From Actinostola sp. cb2023 (lineage: Eukaryota > Cnidaria > Anthozoa > Actiniaria > Actinostolidae): 64,000 nucleotides of DNA. The notes beneath the pieces are model-generated. The model had not been told where the DNA came from. It did not search any database and was given only the letters and a program-made list of their open reading frames with translations. Positions within the stretch are counted from its first letter, which is position 1, and every line of letters begins with the position of its first letter. This document shows, piece by piece, positions 19,701 through 29,800 of this stretch. The DNA is taken from positions 464,501 through 528,500 of the forward strand of contig JAUJYZ010001512.1 of assembly GCA_033675265.1 (NCBI GenBank). The letters are read 5' to 3'. The position numbers were made by a program, and so were the translations under genes.

Positions 19701-21330
19701 TTCTTCTCCATTGGCACATTTCTCTTGAATTTAAGTGCCTTTCTTTTGTGAAAGCCTCAATATGGAATCCTATGAAATTTACAATAATTTATTATTAAAC
19801 TACAGTGAATCCTCCCAAATACGGGAAAACCCAACCCGAAGATGTCCTACAGTCCATAACATAACCCCCCAAAAGTTCACTTTTGCTCTTGCCAGAAACA
19901 TGCTATCCAAACAAATGTCAACCCCCCAAAAGGGCTTTGTACGTCTCTAATGTACCTGAGTACCCTCTCTCCCTGGGGGTTGCAAACAGGGTTGTCGACA
20001 AGACTTTTAGTTAGAGGCAAGCACAAGGAAATAGATGGTTCAGGGGATCATGAAGCCATGCTTTTTACTGACATATTTTGCATTGTCCTGACAAATTACA
20101 GAATCTGTGAAAGTAGCAAGCGGTATTGCTGGTTGCTGTGATAACCCTGTTAAGGCACTTATTTCATGGCATTTTTACATTTACCCAAATGACAGTACCG
20201 TAAGTTATCAAAAATGGAGAATCTGTTGTCGGATGCAAAGGCTTATCTTATAAATCGTTGATTAAAAGTTATACATTTTGTACATTGTAGTCAAAAGACT
20301 GAATTACATACAGAGATCTTAATGCCACACAAGAACCTACCATTTTCTTTGTCACTTGTATGTTGTCTTGGGGTTTGAGGAAGGCTACTTTGAGACATTG
20401 GTGTCCCCTGGATGAAAGACAGGAAAATTTCCAATAAAGTCATATCCATATTATTATTATTATTACTACCGAAATCACTCGACTGTTAGCACTGCCAAAA
20501 TAACGATCGATCGCTTTTTGAATTTCGGTTAACTCACGTGACCATTTGGAGAGCTCCAAATGGTCATGTGACATTAGTTTCTCACTATTTTCTGATCCTG
20601 GAGACCTTTTTGAATGTCACATGGCCATTTGGCCTCGAGCTCTCCAAATGGTCACGTGAGTTAACCGAAATTCAAAAAGCGATCGATTGTTATTTTGGCA
20701 GTGCTAACAGTCGAGTGATTTCGGTAGTATTATAGTAGGAAACCTACGGTACCGTGACACTCAAATGGCTTCCTTTCTGAACCAATCAAAACGTGTGCAT
20801 ATGCATCTCAACCAATCAAACTCTTTCAATACAGCACAACACGGAACTGTAAGTTTCCCATACACTCACACGAAAACAACTCTAGAGCGCAAACACTAAA
20901 ACCATGAAACAGTGCTAACTTTAATTAGCACTAAATAGTGCAATGTCTTTTGTTTTCCTTTGTTCCATTGGTGCTATTTAGCACTAAATACAAAATGTAG
21001 TTTGTACTGTTTCACGGTTTTAGTGTTTGCACTCTATTGTCTTACTACAATATTTGTATGCAAACTTATAATATGATATGGTATGTTTATTTATTTGATG
21101 TACGAATCGTTATTCATACTTTACATGACCTGTTACTCTCCAAGAGCTACAATGTAACAACTAAAAAGGTTTTATAGGATCATTATTATAACTTAATATC
21201 ACAGCTCTGATTTCCATGTACCTGAGCAGCTCCATGACGAATCAAATTGAAGAGAGCTTGTTGCAGACCTTGGTTATGTCCAAGTGGTGAGCCAGGAATG
21301 TTCATTTTATAAGAAATGCATTCAATATCT
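13720..21330 (-). CDS. Single-RRM RNA-binding protein, 237 aa, 7 coding exons
   Basis: Exons in transcript order: 21222-21330 (probable ATG at 21305), 20341-20407, 19654-19721, 17699-17787, 14682-14836, 14028-14147, 13720-13850 (TAA 13720-13722). All splice phases agree, and the coding length from 21305 is 714 nt. One RRM is split over three exons: RNP2-like VYVGRLPADVS, helix RELTEMFKAVGEV, RNP1-like YTYGFLRF, then LEEAQRAVSTMNGRIL and VVVELASE. Before it are a short N-terminus (MNIPGSPLGHNQGLQQALF) and a Ser/Gln/Pro-rich linker. After it, a basic segment (RRRSYEDSNEAV) and a helical tail (QRIEEILKKVAEF). I expect RNA binding but cannot name the orthologue. Acceptors at 19721 and 17787 have close AG alternatives. 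Two overlapping donor-like sites at 23588-23596 could end a 5' UTR exon. The BEN gene is nested in intron 14837-17698. Confidence 0.85.
13912..13995. repeat. 42-bp direct duplication
   Basis: 'aataaactcatctactatca' plus 'ccattaccttgaaactaaag' occurs twice back to back, in the RRM-gene intron between exons 14028-14147 and 13720-13850. It is nearly identical and therefore recent. Confidence 0.9.
14210..14405. repeat. Degenerate ~65-bp repeat (ggtacggtac / gggcaggactggg)
   Basis: About three diverged copies of a unit with 'tacggtac..tc.aggg..ggactggg..gaagggtagggta', in an RRM-gene intron. No coding signal. Confidence 0.6.
14541..14651. mobile_element. Foldback element with ggttgttcgaaaggcg arms
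   Basis: Arms 'ccggttgttcgaaaggcg' and 'cgcctttcgaacaaccgg' form an almost perfect palindrome of about 110 bp with 'agtgctaatcc' internal sequence. It is MITE-like and lies about 30 bp beyond RRM exon 14682-14836, in the intron. Confidence 0.8.
15297..16166 (+). CDS. Intronless BEN-domain protein (289 aa), nested in the RRM gene
   Basis: One uninterrupted frame from ATG 15297. Residues about 192-262 match the BEN fold, a small helical DNA- and protein-interaction domain of chromatin regulators. Visible signatures are FSVQLLRHIF, NRNCSGTRGK (211-220), VDPVRLKFIKETVFELYAI, and WRHCVRAMDEF (250-260). Residues about 18-50 (ILENQRAIMVNQSTIL..) show heptad-like spacing, perhaps an oligomerising coiled coil. 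Residues 60-180 are a Pro/Thr/Ser-rich linker ending in an acidic DSSDDE patch. The gene lies on the opposite strand inside RRM intron 14837-17698. The absence of introns suggests a retrocopy or an intronless gene. No poly-A tail or flanking target-site duplication was recognised. DNA binding is inferred from the family. Confidence 0.88.
   Translation: MERKSFMDHSENPTPERFAAILENQRAIMVNQSTILHNQNKILRGLEQLFTLIPSAQNALSGQPTVPCTQNLPVTPVVSVHGVLPTVVEPTRVEPALTQITVVPAMSLQLSDPRAEQQHQTATTTVLSQPNTSIQPIPETSFSNSSMVTVHPVPVPAVPMTSSPDSSDDEQRIPQFTSRSEVMQIKCKSCSIGNFSVQLLRHIFQVEELANRNCSGTRGKEQVDPVRLKFIKETVFELYAIAAEERLNTWRHCVRAMDEFLRRPKNNRKFKDLGPPTLVELNQKMNVTF
16244..16512. repeat. ~87-bp tandem repeat, three copies, 3' of the BEN gene
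   Basis: The unit begins 'cgttcatttagcagatagat' and ends 'taaaataagcaagcgaatta'. Three copies start near 16249, 16337 and 16419. It lies directly downstream of the BEN stop, so it could fall in that gene's 3' UTR. Confidence 0.88.
16935..17103. mobile_element. SINE-like element (ccgtgggaggaaaaccagag)
   Basis: Begins with 'ccgtgggaggaaaaccagag..ccagagaaaaaccctcgaag' and ends with a tRNA-like 3' part 'cgagaattgaacc..gtgctcttaccacttaacc'. The latter resembles a Pol III B box and D-arm read on the minus strand. The same core recurs in SINE-like repeats of marine invertebrates (from memory). It lies in the RRM intron. Confidence 0.65.
17905..18361. mobile_element. ~457-bp MITE-like inverted repeat
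   Basis: Terminal arms of about 150 bp. 'agtgcacctaacccctgtga' at the left matches the reverse complement of 'tcacaggggttatgtgcact' at the right. The arms continue through 'gaccttgcgtttatgag'-type sequence and 'gacgtctactaaggaat'. No transposase ORF. It lies in the RRM intron just upstream of exon 17699-17787. Confidence 0.88.
18471..19198. mobile_element. ~730-bp foldback element
   Basis: Left arm 18471-18615 (accctggttccagaggtgct .. catgctaggccccaagt) is the inverse of right arm 19062-19198 (acttggggcctagcatgg .. ccagggt). An inner inverted pair (attgtcaataagagtacaga near 18752, tctgtactcttattgacaat near 18905) makes it a nested hairpin. No protein is encoded. It lies in the RRM intron. 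Confidence 0.85.
19199..19325. repeat. ~40-bp tandem repeat, three copies
   Basis: 'gcaaatatacagtttagagg' + 'agaatccagtttctgagg' repeats three times with one small insertion (tatatt). It abuts the right end of the foldback element and may have grown from its flank. Confidence 0.85.
19482..19602. mobile_element. Short MITE, copy 1 (cctgcaagaaca arms)
   Basis: Inverted arms 'ctgcaagaacagagta..gtgatcaaaacc' and 'ggtcagagatcac..tgttcttgcag', about 120 bp. A second copy of the same family lies at 21800-21939. Confidence 0.82.
20465..20728. mobile_element. 264-bp inverted repeat with nested perfect palindrome
   Basis: Outer arms 'actaccgaaatcactcgact' and 'agtcgagtgatttcggtagt' extend about 100 bp (through gatcgatcgc and gttaactcacgtgacc). 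Inside the left arm, 'gaccatttggagagctccaa' and what follows form a further hairpin around gagctc. Repeated E-box-type cacgtg sites occur. It lies in the RRM intron. Confidence 0.88.
20737..20880. mobile_element. MITE-like element related to 29077-29259
   Basis: Left end 'aggaaacctacggtaccgtg' and right end 'agtttcccatacactcacac'+'gaaaacaactct' frame 'accaatcaaa' motifs. The ends and the internal 'ccaatca' and 'cggtac' words match the element at 29077-29259, which has better-preserved arms. Confidence 0.6.
20884..21035. mobile_element. 152-bp inverted repeat (gcaaacactaaaacc arms)
   Basis: Left arm 'agcgcaaacactaaaaccat..ttagcactaaatag' and right arm 'ctatttagcactaaat..ggttttagtgtttgcactct' are reverse complements. 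MITE-like, non-coding. Confidence 0.85.
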
Positions 21331-21367
21331 CTACAAAAAGAAAACAAATGCATCTAAATTACATATG

Positions 21368-21628
21368 TACAGTCATTCTCAAAAAGGTTGTCCAGATGAA
21401 AAGACTACAATACTACAATAAAGTCACATGATTCATTATGTTTACAATTTCCTTGCGTGGAATTTCAATTTGAGATGCAAAAGTACACGGCATTGTGAGA
21501 ACTGAATGTAATGGCGCTGGTATCAACTCGCAGTTCCGGGTGCAGCAATTGAAAACATAATGAATCACGTGACTTTATTGTAGTATTGTAGTCTTTTCAT
21601 CTGAACAACCTCTTTGAGAATGACTGTA
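21368..21628. mobile_element. 261-bp MITE (tacagtcattctcaaaaagg TIR), copy 1
   Basis: Terminal inverted repeats of about 60 bp (tacagtcattctcaaaaagg, continuing gttgtccagatgaaaag) enclose a non-coding core. The ends read TACAGT...ACTGTA, consistent with a TA target as used by Tc1/mariner-type elements. A second copy of exactly the same length is at 45645-45905. Confidence 0.92.
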
Positions 21629-21799
21629 TATGTACATGTTCGGATAAGTACAAATAGTTTCTCAATTCTTTCTGGCTTTTGCCTATCTTCCCGGCATTTC
21701 CCAGCATAGCTACGGTAATCAATGAAATCGATGATCGATAAAAATCAATATCAATCGATAAATCCATATCGACTGATATTGGTCATCAATACACAATAA

Positions 21800-21939
21800 T
21801 TGAAGGTCTCCCTGCAAGAACAACGTAAGTGATCTCTGATCAAAATCTAAATTCCTCTTGAGATTCTTTGAATTTCAAAGGAGAATGTGGGTTTTGATCA
21901 CAAGTCACTTACTCTGTTCTTGCACAGACCCCTTCAATT
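21800..21939. mobile_element. Short MITE, copy 2 (cctgcaagaaca arms)
   Basis: Arms 'aattgaaggtctccctgcaa' and 'tgcacagaccccttcaatt'. The internal sequence (gatctctgatcaaaatctaa / gggttttgatcacaagtcac) matches 19482-19602 in inverted order, so the two belong to one family. Confidence 0.85.
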
Positions 21940-22180
21940 GCTGATCCCATAATATATTATTTGTGACTGATTGAAAAATCGATAATCAAGATTATAGAAA
22001 GGAAGTTACATAAAGGGTTTGGGCCAAGCATTGCCGTTTTGATGGCAATCGATACATATCGATTGGGGTTATTTTTGTGACTATTGATTGGTTATCGATT
22101 GACCAATACCAATCAATGTCAATTAAGTAATTTTTTCAATATTGATTGATCGATTGGATTTCCAATCATCGATTTTATTA

Positions 22181-22998
22181 CTCGGGCCCAGGCCGCAGGC
22201 CGCCCGAGTTAGAAAATGCGGATTTCGGTTGTAGTAGTAGTAGTAGTAGTTTTGTTCGGCTCCAAAATGACGAGTATGCGACGTATTTAATCGTATCCGG
22301 AGTTTCAAGATTACTCAGCAGATTTGAAAAGATAAACGAGAAACAGGACTCAAGTAGATTTTGAATCTTAGTTTTGAAAGCAGCTGTAGATCTTCAAGCT
22401 ATTAAAAGGTCAGGATTCTAGTTCATCGTTCAATGACTAGAAGTGGTAAAAGGACTAGAAGCTCGCTTAAAATATATTTTAAAAAAAACAAACGCGAGGC
22501 CGTTATCGGAACCATCTGACCTATGCAACCTCAAGACGTATCATGTTCGTACTCACCGGACTAATAGTCTCCCTCGTCACTCAACTGTCACTGATTGTCA
22601 TGACGTCAGAGAAATTATATTGTATTGAAGAAGATGTCCTTGTTTTATTCGACGTTCGAACCGTAACTCGAACCCGAACTCGATTCCAAACTCGACGTTT
22701 CGGGATCTGAAGCTAGAGAGGGGGCCTTTACACAAACTCATCAAAATCAAATCAATTGAACTCAAAGTCAAAAGGTATAATCAAATGAACTCAAAGGCAA
22801 ATCAAATGAACTCGACACATACATGTATATACATAGTCTCCCTCGTCACGCAACTGTCAGTCATTGTCAGGTCTCTCCTCGCGCAGCTGACATTGTCCTT
22901 GTTCTTCAACCAACTGGCATTCATTTTCAAGTACTTCCTCGAACAACTGACATTTTCCTTTTCACAATGCCCGAGTGAACGCTCATTGAGCGTCTTGT
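22181..22998. mobile_element. ~820-bp dispersed repeat, copy 1 (inverse of 58755-59486)
   Basis: Bounded by 'actcgggc..gcccgagt' at the left and 'gcccgagtgaacgctcattg' at the right. The inside includes 'ggatctgaagctagagaggg' and 'caaatgaactc' repeats. The same sequence appears in opposite orientation at 58755-59486. It is non-coding and includes a (tag)n run near 22232. Confidence 0.88.
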
Positions 22999-24827
22999 TG
23001 ATTTATAGTTACACCGGGTATCTTTTAGCCAAATCACATGTCATGCACAACCCCATTGCTACTCTAAGCTGCATATTTTTCACATAATACATGTACCTTC
23101 ATACTTGCTCAGTTCTGTTTGTGCTACACACATCAGGGGGGAGGGGAGGGGAGGACAAGGAACAAATTTATAAAAATCGACATTCAGTGATATTGGGGAT
23201 ACTTTCAAGAAATTGTCTGAACTATTTTGGAACAACAGTCTTGAATAATGCCATATTGCCACAATAATCTGCCTTGCACTTTCCATCCCAACACCTCTCC
23301 CCCCAAGATTGTATTGTACCATTCACGGCTGCCTTCAAACGTGATGTTGGTTGTCATGCACTGTTGCCCGAGACACGAACTTAAAACTTTGTTTTACACC
23401 AAAATAATGTGACTGTACAACAAAGTTAGTTAGATAGAACCTAGAGAACTCCGAATGAACTGCATTTGAGTGATACAAATACCGTACTCTTGGCAAAGTA
23501 CTATGGAAAGTTGTAGGCGCGAGACGACGTACAGCAAAAGGACAAGGTACAACTCGTTCATTTACACTAGTTTTGTTAAGAACTTACCAGCTTACCGTTC
23601 CTAGATCCTTTCAACGTTCAAGCACAGTTCTAAATCCAATGGAAATGTTTTCAAGGGTTTTTCGTTGAGGACTGTTTTGATGTGATTAGGCTGAAGCTTG
23701 ACTTTCATCACACGTGCAACGGACCTGTGAAACTTGACACTTGAAGTCATGACACCGTGACACAGGGATACCGAAGCACAGGAATCCCAAACACTTCAAA
23801 TTATTTTATTTCTTCAGTATGTATATATTTATTTGATATATTTTGTTGTTTACTTCAAACAGTTAAATAGAGGAATCAGTGGACTATGGTCTTCCTGCTG
23901 AGCCGTTTGCAATAACGTTTTGCACCCGCAACCCAGTCCCACCGTCTGACACCACGGCTCCAAGCTCCAAGCGCGGCAAATGTGCCAAGTGAAAACTCAA
24001 AAGACATAAGATTTTACAGGTCAAAATGAACTATTTTCCATAATGGAAACGTTTAAGTGATGATGCCACTCTTATTTGTTGTCATGGTACTTATTGTCGT
24101 TAGGAGATCGTGCTAAGTGGATATCAATGGCTATTTATACTAGAACTGAGTTGAGATTACGACTGTTCATAAACACGAGACATACACGATATATCCCTGA
24201 CTATAGCGGCTGTCACGGTATGTGACATTTATCCCAGCATTTTGATTTATCGTCAATTTGGTGAAAAACCTCAACGCTTCAGGCTCAAAACCATTGTCTC
24301 AGACAACAAGTATTTGACCAACCACAAGAAATGCCGGCTAATCCTCACTGAACGGTCGCTTGCTAGAACTACTTACTGGACAAAAGATGTTTGAGATTTC
24401 AAATCGGCATCAAACGGAACGAATACAAACAATCTACAACCATCTGTGTCGCTTGAATGCAAATGCTTAAAACATTTTGTGAGATGCATTCAGCATCATA
24501 ATTCAATTGGTTGCTTTTACAAAGGCCATTAGAAGAGAACCTTGTGGCAGGTGCATGATGCGAAGTTGTCAATGTTGTATGAATATTAATTTACAGCGGT
24601 CTACTTAGAAGGGCTTGGTACGTTGAGAAAAACCCTCAGTCGAATATCAGCTAAAACTTCCTGCCTAGAAGGAAGTCATTTGGATGATCTCGCGCCGAAT
24701 TCGAACTCAGAGTATGTTTCCGCATTTGGAGTTGAACTAGAGAAACGAGCCATCAATTGGAGACACCTGAATATTAGAAGTAAAAACAAGTACAGAGTCA
24801 TTAACGAGCTATTCAGAATCAGTAGAC

Positions 24828-26864
24828 ATGGAATTATGGCAGAAACTGAAAACCAATACAGGACAAATTGCTACGAATATCAGGCAAGCACAAGAGAGAT
24901 ACAGAGATGAGCACAGTTCCGGCTCAAGGCAATCGAGTGCACACAGCTCAAAAGAAGATGTGTCATACAGGAGTACGCCTAAGAAACCGACCAAGATTTT
25001 ACTTGTAATAGACTCTGTTGACAACGACTGGTATGATTATTGTTTGAGTTTTTGAAATAATAATTTTCACTTTTTTCTGGGGAATTCCCTAAATGTGGAA
25101 AAATGAAAATTACAGGGAAAATTCCCCATATCCTAAGATGATCAAGTAGCTGGCTATCAGCGTTCAAAGATCAAGGCGGTGTTATACTTGATTATCATGT
25201 CAATGCAAAGCGTCCTTTCGACAAACCTTTCTTAAGATTTGACGACGCTATGCGCTGTAATCTTTCGGATGTTTTTAGACAAAAACTGGTGCCAGTGTTG
25301 TCTCCCAAAATATGTCACTCTATGAACTGAGCTTTTCAGTCCCATTTTGGCACTGTGGAATAAATTACACACGCATGGTAGTTTTACACGGAAAATAAGT
25401 TTCTTTGATTATCACTGAAGTCAGAACGCAGCAAGACTTAACGGTATGGATGTTGTGACTCCGTCAGCTTTATAGCGATCGAGCAGAAATATTTAATTCT
25501 ATCGTGAATTTTTGGTCAAAAGATTAACTGGGAAAACCATTAATTAATATTCCGTGCTGTTTCTATTGTTGATCATTTTCCTTCCAAGAAGTATTGTTCT
25601 ATTATTATTATCTTTTTAGGGCCAAAATATTTCAAGACAAGACGATGCACAATGGAGCTTATGACTTAAGAATTGAACAGGTACAAATAGGCCGAGTAGA
25701 AATAAAGCATCATGGATAATTTGTACAGAAATAACATTTGTGGCGGCTACAAATTCTCGAGGCAAAACAACCTGTCTAACAATTTATAGCATGCATTTTC
25801 TAACTTATATTTTCTTGTCTTGTAATGAATATTTCAAGAGAAATTTGTCCGTTGGTAATGGTCAAAGTATATCGGTCCATCGCGGGTTTTCTTTTGTGAA
25901 ATTTAATGAAATATCTAATAAAACAGGCGAAAAATATATTTGTGCCTCTCGAGTGTCGGAACTTTTGTTTCATTTTTCTGCTGATGAAATAAGAATACAG
26001 ATGATAAATGGTCTTTAAAAGGGGTAGAAGTTTGTATCCAGGCCGATAGTTTCACGTGACGTTTTTGACATTTCTTGGTTTTCTTTTCATTTGCTTATCT
26101 TGAAAAGAACTAAGATTTTTAATTCTTATTTTTTAATTTTAATTTTTCAGTTGTGTTGATAACACATCGTAGTCAGTGTCATCTACACTTCACATCAAAT
26201 TGAATCGGCAATCAATCTAAACGTAGCACTACTAATTCCATCGTTCTATTTATCTTAAGACAGCATTGTTGTTTTTATATCTTCATTGTTTTCTTGTAGC
26301 ATGCTGTACAAGTTTTTCTTGGAGACTCGGTTATTTTAAAAACATGTTTAATTATTTAAACGTTCACCGTCGCTGAGCGGAGCCACTGTTTGCTAGTACT
26401 GAATTCAGTCCCTCTGCAGATTTTCATTTTTGTTTTGCATAATGGTCATTATATTAAGTAACTAAATACTAGAACATTCTAAAAAAAAAAATCTTTAATT
26501 TTAGCTGAAATACCCGTCAGCACCATGCAGTGATCCAGTCGACATACATTAGTGCTACCTTTACTGTGTTCAGAATATCAGATACATTCAGATACATTCC
26601 AAAGTAGAAGCTCTTTCTACTTAATGCAACAAAGTTTTGCAACCTGCAACAAATGACCGAAAATTTAATTTGTTGCGCGACAAGTTGCACGAACGATGGT
26701 AATACGAGAAACATTGCTTTGCAACTTGCAACGCAACAATCTGAAAATGTTGCGCGACAAGTTGCACGATTTTGTTGCCCGTATTACCGCACCTTTATTA
26801 CTGCTGATTTCGTTCAAGGGGTTTCCATGGGACATGATGGGACGGGGGGGGGGGGGGGGGGGGT

Positions 26865-26895
<31 letters not shown>

Positions 26896-29800
26896 CAGAC
26901 CTCAAGTAGCCGGAGCATATCTGACGTTGTTGTCATTGTTTCATTGTTTGTAGGCCGAGTTTGGTGATCTAAACCTTGCTTCGTATTCTGACAGCGGGAC
27001 AATGGTGGATATTCAAGTGTGTCGAGATGGTACGATTGTCGTACGGTATGTTACTGTCTATATCACTGATAGATCCATGTGCAAACAAGCTTACACAATA
27101 GTCTATGTACTTAATGCTGTAGAGTATCAGTAGTGGTTTAGGATCATGGTGTTAATTAGGCAAGAATCACATTAATATTGAAGTAACTACGTACGTTTTC
27201 ACTTGCAATCATGAAAGCATTCTGAAAAGCGAGGGGAGTATTAGTTATGTGTGTTATAGGTGTTCGTGGTTGGTAATTACCGCTTCATACATACATATAT
27301 GGAATCTATATCAACCTGTATCTACTTGAATGGTACATTATTGAAGGAGAGATGTGTGTCTGTGGAATAACTGGGTCAAAGGGTGACTAAAGATCGTTAA
27401 ACAATAAACACTTAATGATTAAGTGTTTTGTTGTATCCCCATAGTCAAACACTGAAAAATTTGTTGTTAACAACGGCGCCACAAGTATTTCCCATCGACT
27501 TTGACCTGATCACGTATGTTTATTCACCTCTCACGCTTCGATCACGTGAACTTATTGCCCGCGCGGCAGTTATTCAGATTTGACGCCCGCCACGTGACGT
27601 GCTCTCGACCAATGACAAAACGAGTTTGACTATGGGGATATATTAACTGAATGTGCTTTACGCGCTGAAATAGATTTGTTATCCATATTGCAGCAACAAC
27701 AGTAGCATTGATAGACTGTGAACCCTCCAGCCTAGTCTCCTCCGCACGCAACTCTTTATTCGGAGAAATCGGAAAAATTGGGCTTCCTGTGGCAAAAATT
27801 AGGCGGGAAATAGACCTAGGCTAGACACGAAAATAGTCCCTCTCGGCCTTCGGCCTCGCAGGGATCCCTTGCCACAGGAAGCCCAATTTTTCCGAATATA
27901 AAGAGTTGCCTGCGGAGGACCTGCGGAGGAGCTACCTCCAGCCTAGAATCAGTCGCGCCGAGTTTCGGTAGACCCGAACGCGCGGAGAATGGGGGCGAGT
28001 TTGGACTGTTCAACAACAACAACAAAAATCACTTAGATTTCTGCCCGAAGATTCCACCAGTTTCATTCCGTTTGTACTTCATTTTGAATAATCTGATTGT
28101 ATTCGTTCCCAGGTCCTTTCGTCCTGACTTTGTCCTGATAAGGCAGAGTGTGCGGGGGATTGGGGATAAGGAAGACTACAGAACTGTCATTCTTGGTCTA
28201 CAGTTTGGTAACATACCAAGCGTCAATTCACTCGAATCTATTTATAACTTCGCTGAAAAGCCCTGGGTGGTGAGTTCATCTTGATATTCGATTAGTTGTG
28301 TGTGATATTATGTCCCAGCCCCAGAATTAGGACATATTGTCTCTTTAATCACAGGCAACCCAAGCTCTTATTTAGTGGTTTTTGGTAATTTTTTTAAATT
28401 GCTTAAAAGAGCGAGAATTTGATTCAAATCACCAAATAAACGACTAAATACGACTTCTGAAGAAATGGTATGTTTATTTCAATCAAATTCCCACTCTTTT
28501 AAGCAATTTAAAAAAATTACCAAAAACCACTAAATAAGAGCTTTGGGTTGCCTGTACTTTAATTAATACATATGTGTACGCGTTATCAATGTGCTGTAAT
28601 CTTTTAACGTGGGTTTTCTGGAACCCAAAGGTCCACTTTGAATACATAAATGAATGAAGAGTTTTTGAGTTGAGACAACGAAACAAAGGGTCAACAGAAA
28701 ACACTGACTTTATTAACTAAATAATAACTTATTTATGATATTTATAGTTCGCACAATTGATACAAGTCAAACAAAGATTAGGCAAGGTTCAGTTTCCCCT
28801 CGTGGAACAAGCGTACTATCCAAACTACAAGGAAATGGTGAGTATCGGCTACCCTTCCCATCAGGCAATGGGGCATTCTGTGCGAGGCTTTGTAATCAGT
28901 ATTATGTTTTTATAATCAATGAAAGTGATTTCAGTCTACAAACATGTCAAACGGTTCTAGGCATGTAGTCAAGCTTATTTTAATATAGGCTGTAAAGCTG
29001 CTAAAAACGTATTATTTACCAATGGACGCCATTAAACACGTCACTAGAGTGATGTCACCGCACTGTATAACACCATAGAGTTGTTTTCGTATGAGTGGGA
29101 AGTAGTTACGGTATGGTTCGAGCCGTGCGGTGATCAAGCATTCTGATTGATTGAACAATGATTGTGCGCGCGCTGTGATTGGTTGAACAGATGTCTTCGA
29201 TTCCGTACCGTGACCGTAACACTATACCGTTGGTTTCCCACTCCTACGAAAACGACTCTAATACGGTACGCTGGGGTGCATGACATACGCGGTGGCAAGT
29301 GACGCCCGCTCAGTGACCGCCATCTTGTAATAGGTTCTACAAGTACACGGGATATGAATTAAGGCTTTCATTTCTTTACCTTAAGTAGTTTTATAACTAA
29401 ACTATTAGAAAAGACATTGTATAGGCTACCAATCAGGTCAGTACCCGGGTGGCTCATCTGCAGATATGTCAGTCAGTCGGAAAAGAGTTTCCGAATTCGT
29501 TTTCAGTTATATCCAGTAGAGGGGGGCTCAAGGAATTCGTTTTAGACACCCCCTATAGAGAGCATTGGTAGTCCAAGAACAGGTTGTTTCATCGCTGCTT
29601 AGTTGACAATGTTGATATTTATCCCTACACGTGTTGATTGGACTATCAGAGATGTCGTACACGCAGGTCATCGGTGCGGGTACTTTCTTTCTATCACAAT
29701 CACGATAACATATGTCATGCTTACACTCACAACCTCGGTGATATTTACGAGCGAATCCCGAGCGTTGTTTCTTGGTTATTTGACTCCATTCTTTCCTAAA

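Larger units (their letters stand above)
21331..24827. other. Divergent interval between RRM and synapsin genes
   Basis: The two genes are head to head here, so promoters of both should lie in it. It holds three MITE-like elements (21368-21628, 21800-21939, 22181-22998). Unique sequence follows from about 23000 to 24827. Donor-like sites for a minus-strand 5' UTR exon lie at 23588-23596. Upstream of 24828 no TATA box is evident. An ORF at 24623-24910 overlaps the synapsin start in another frame and is treated as a shadow. Confidence 0.5.

Noticed and set aside
24623..24910. Alternative 95-codon ORF overlapping the synapsin start
   Set aside because: It is out of frame with the conserved synapsin domain and ends before the exon 1 donor; more likely 5' UTR sequence.
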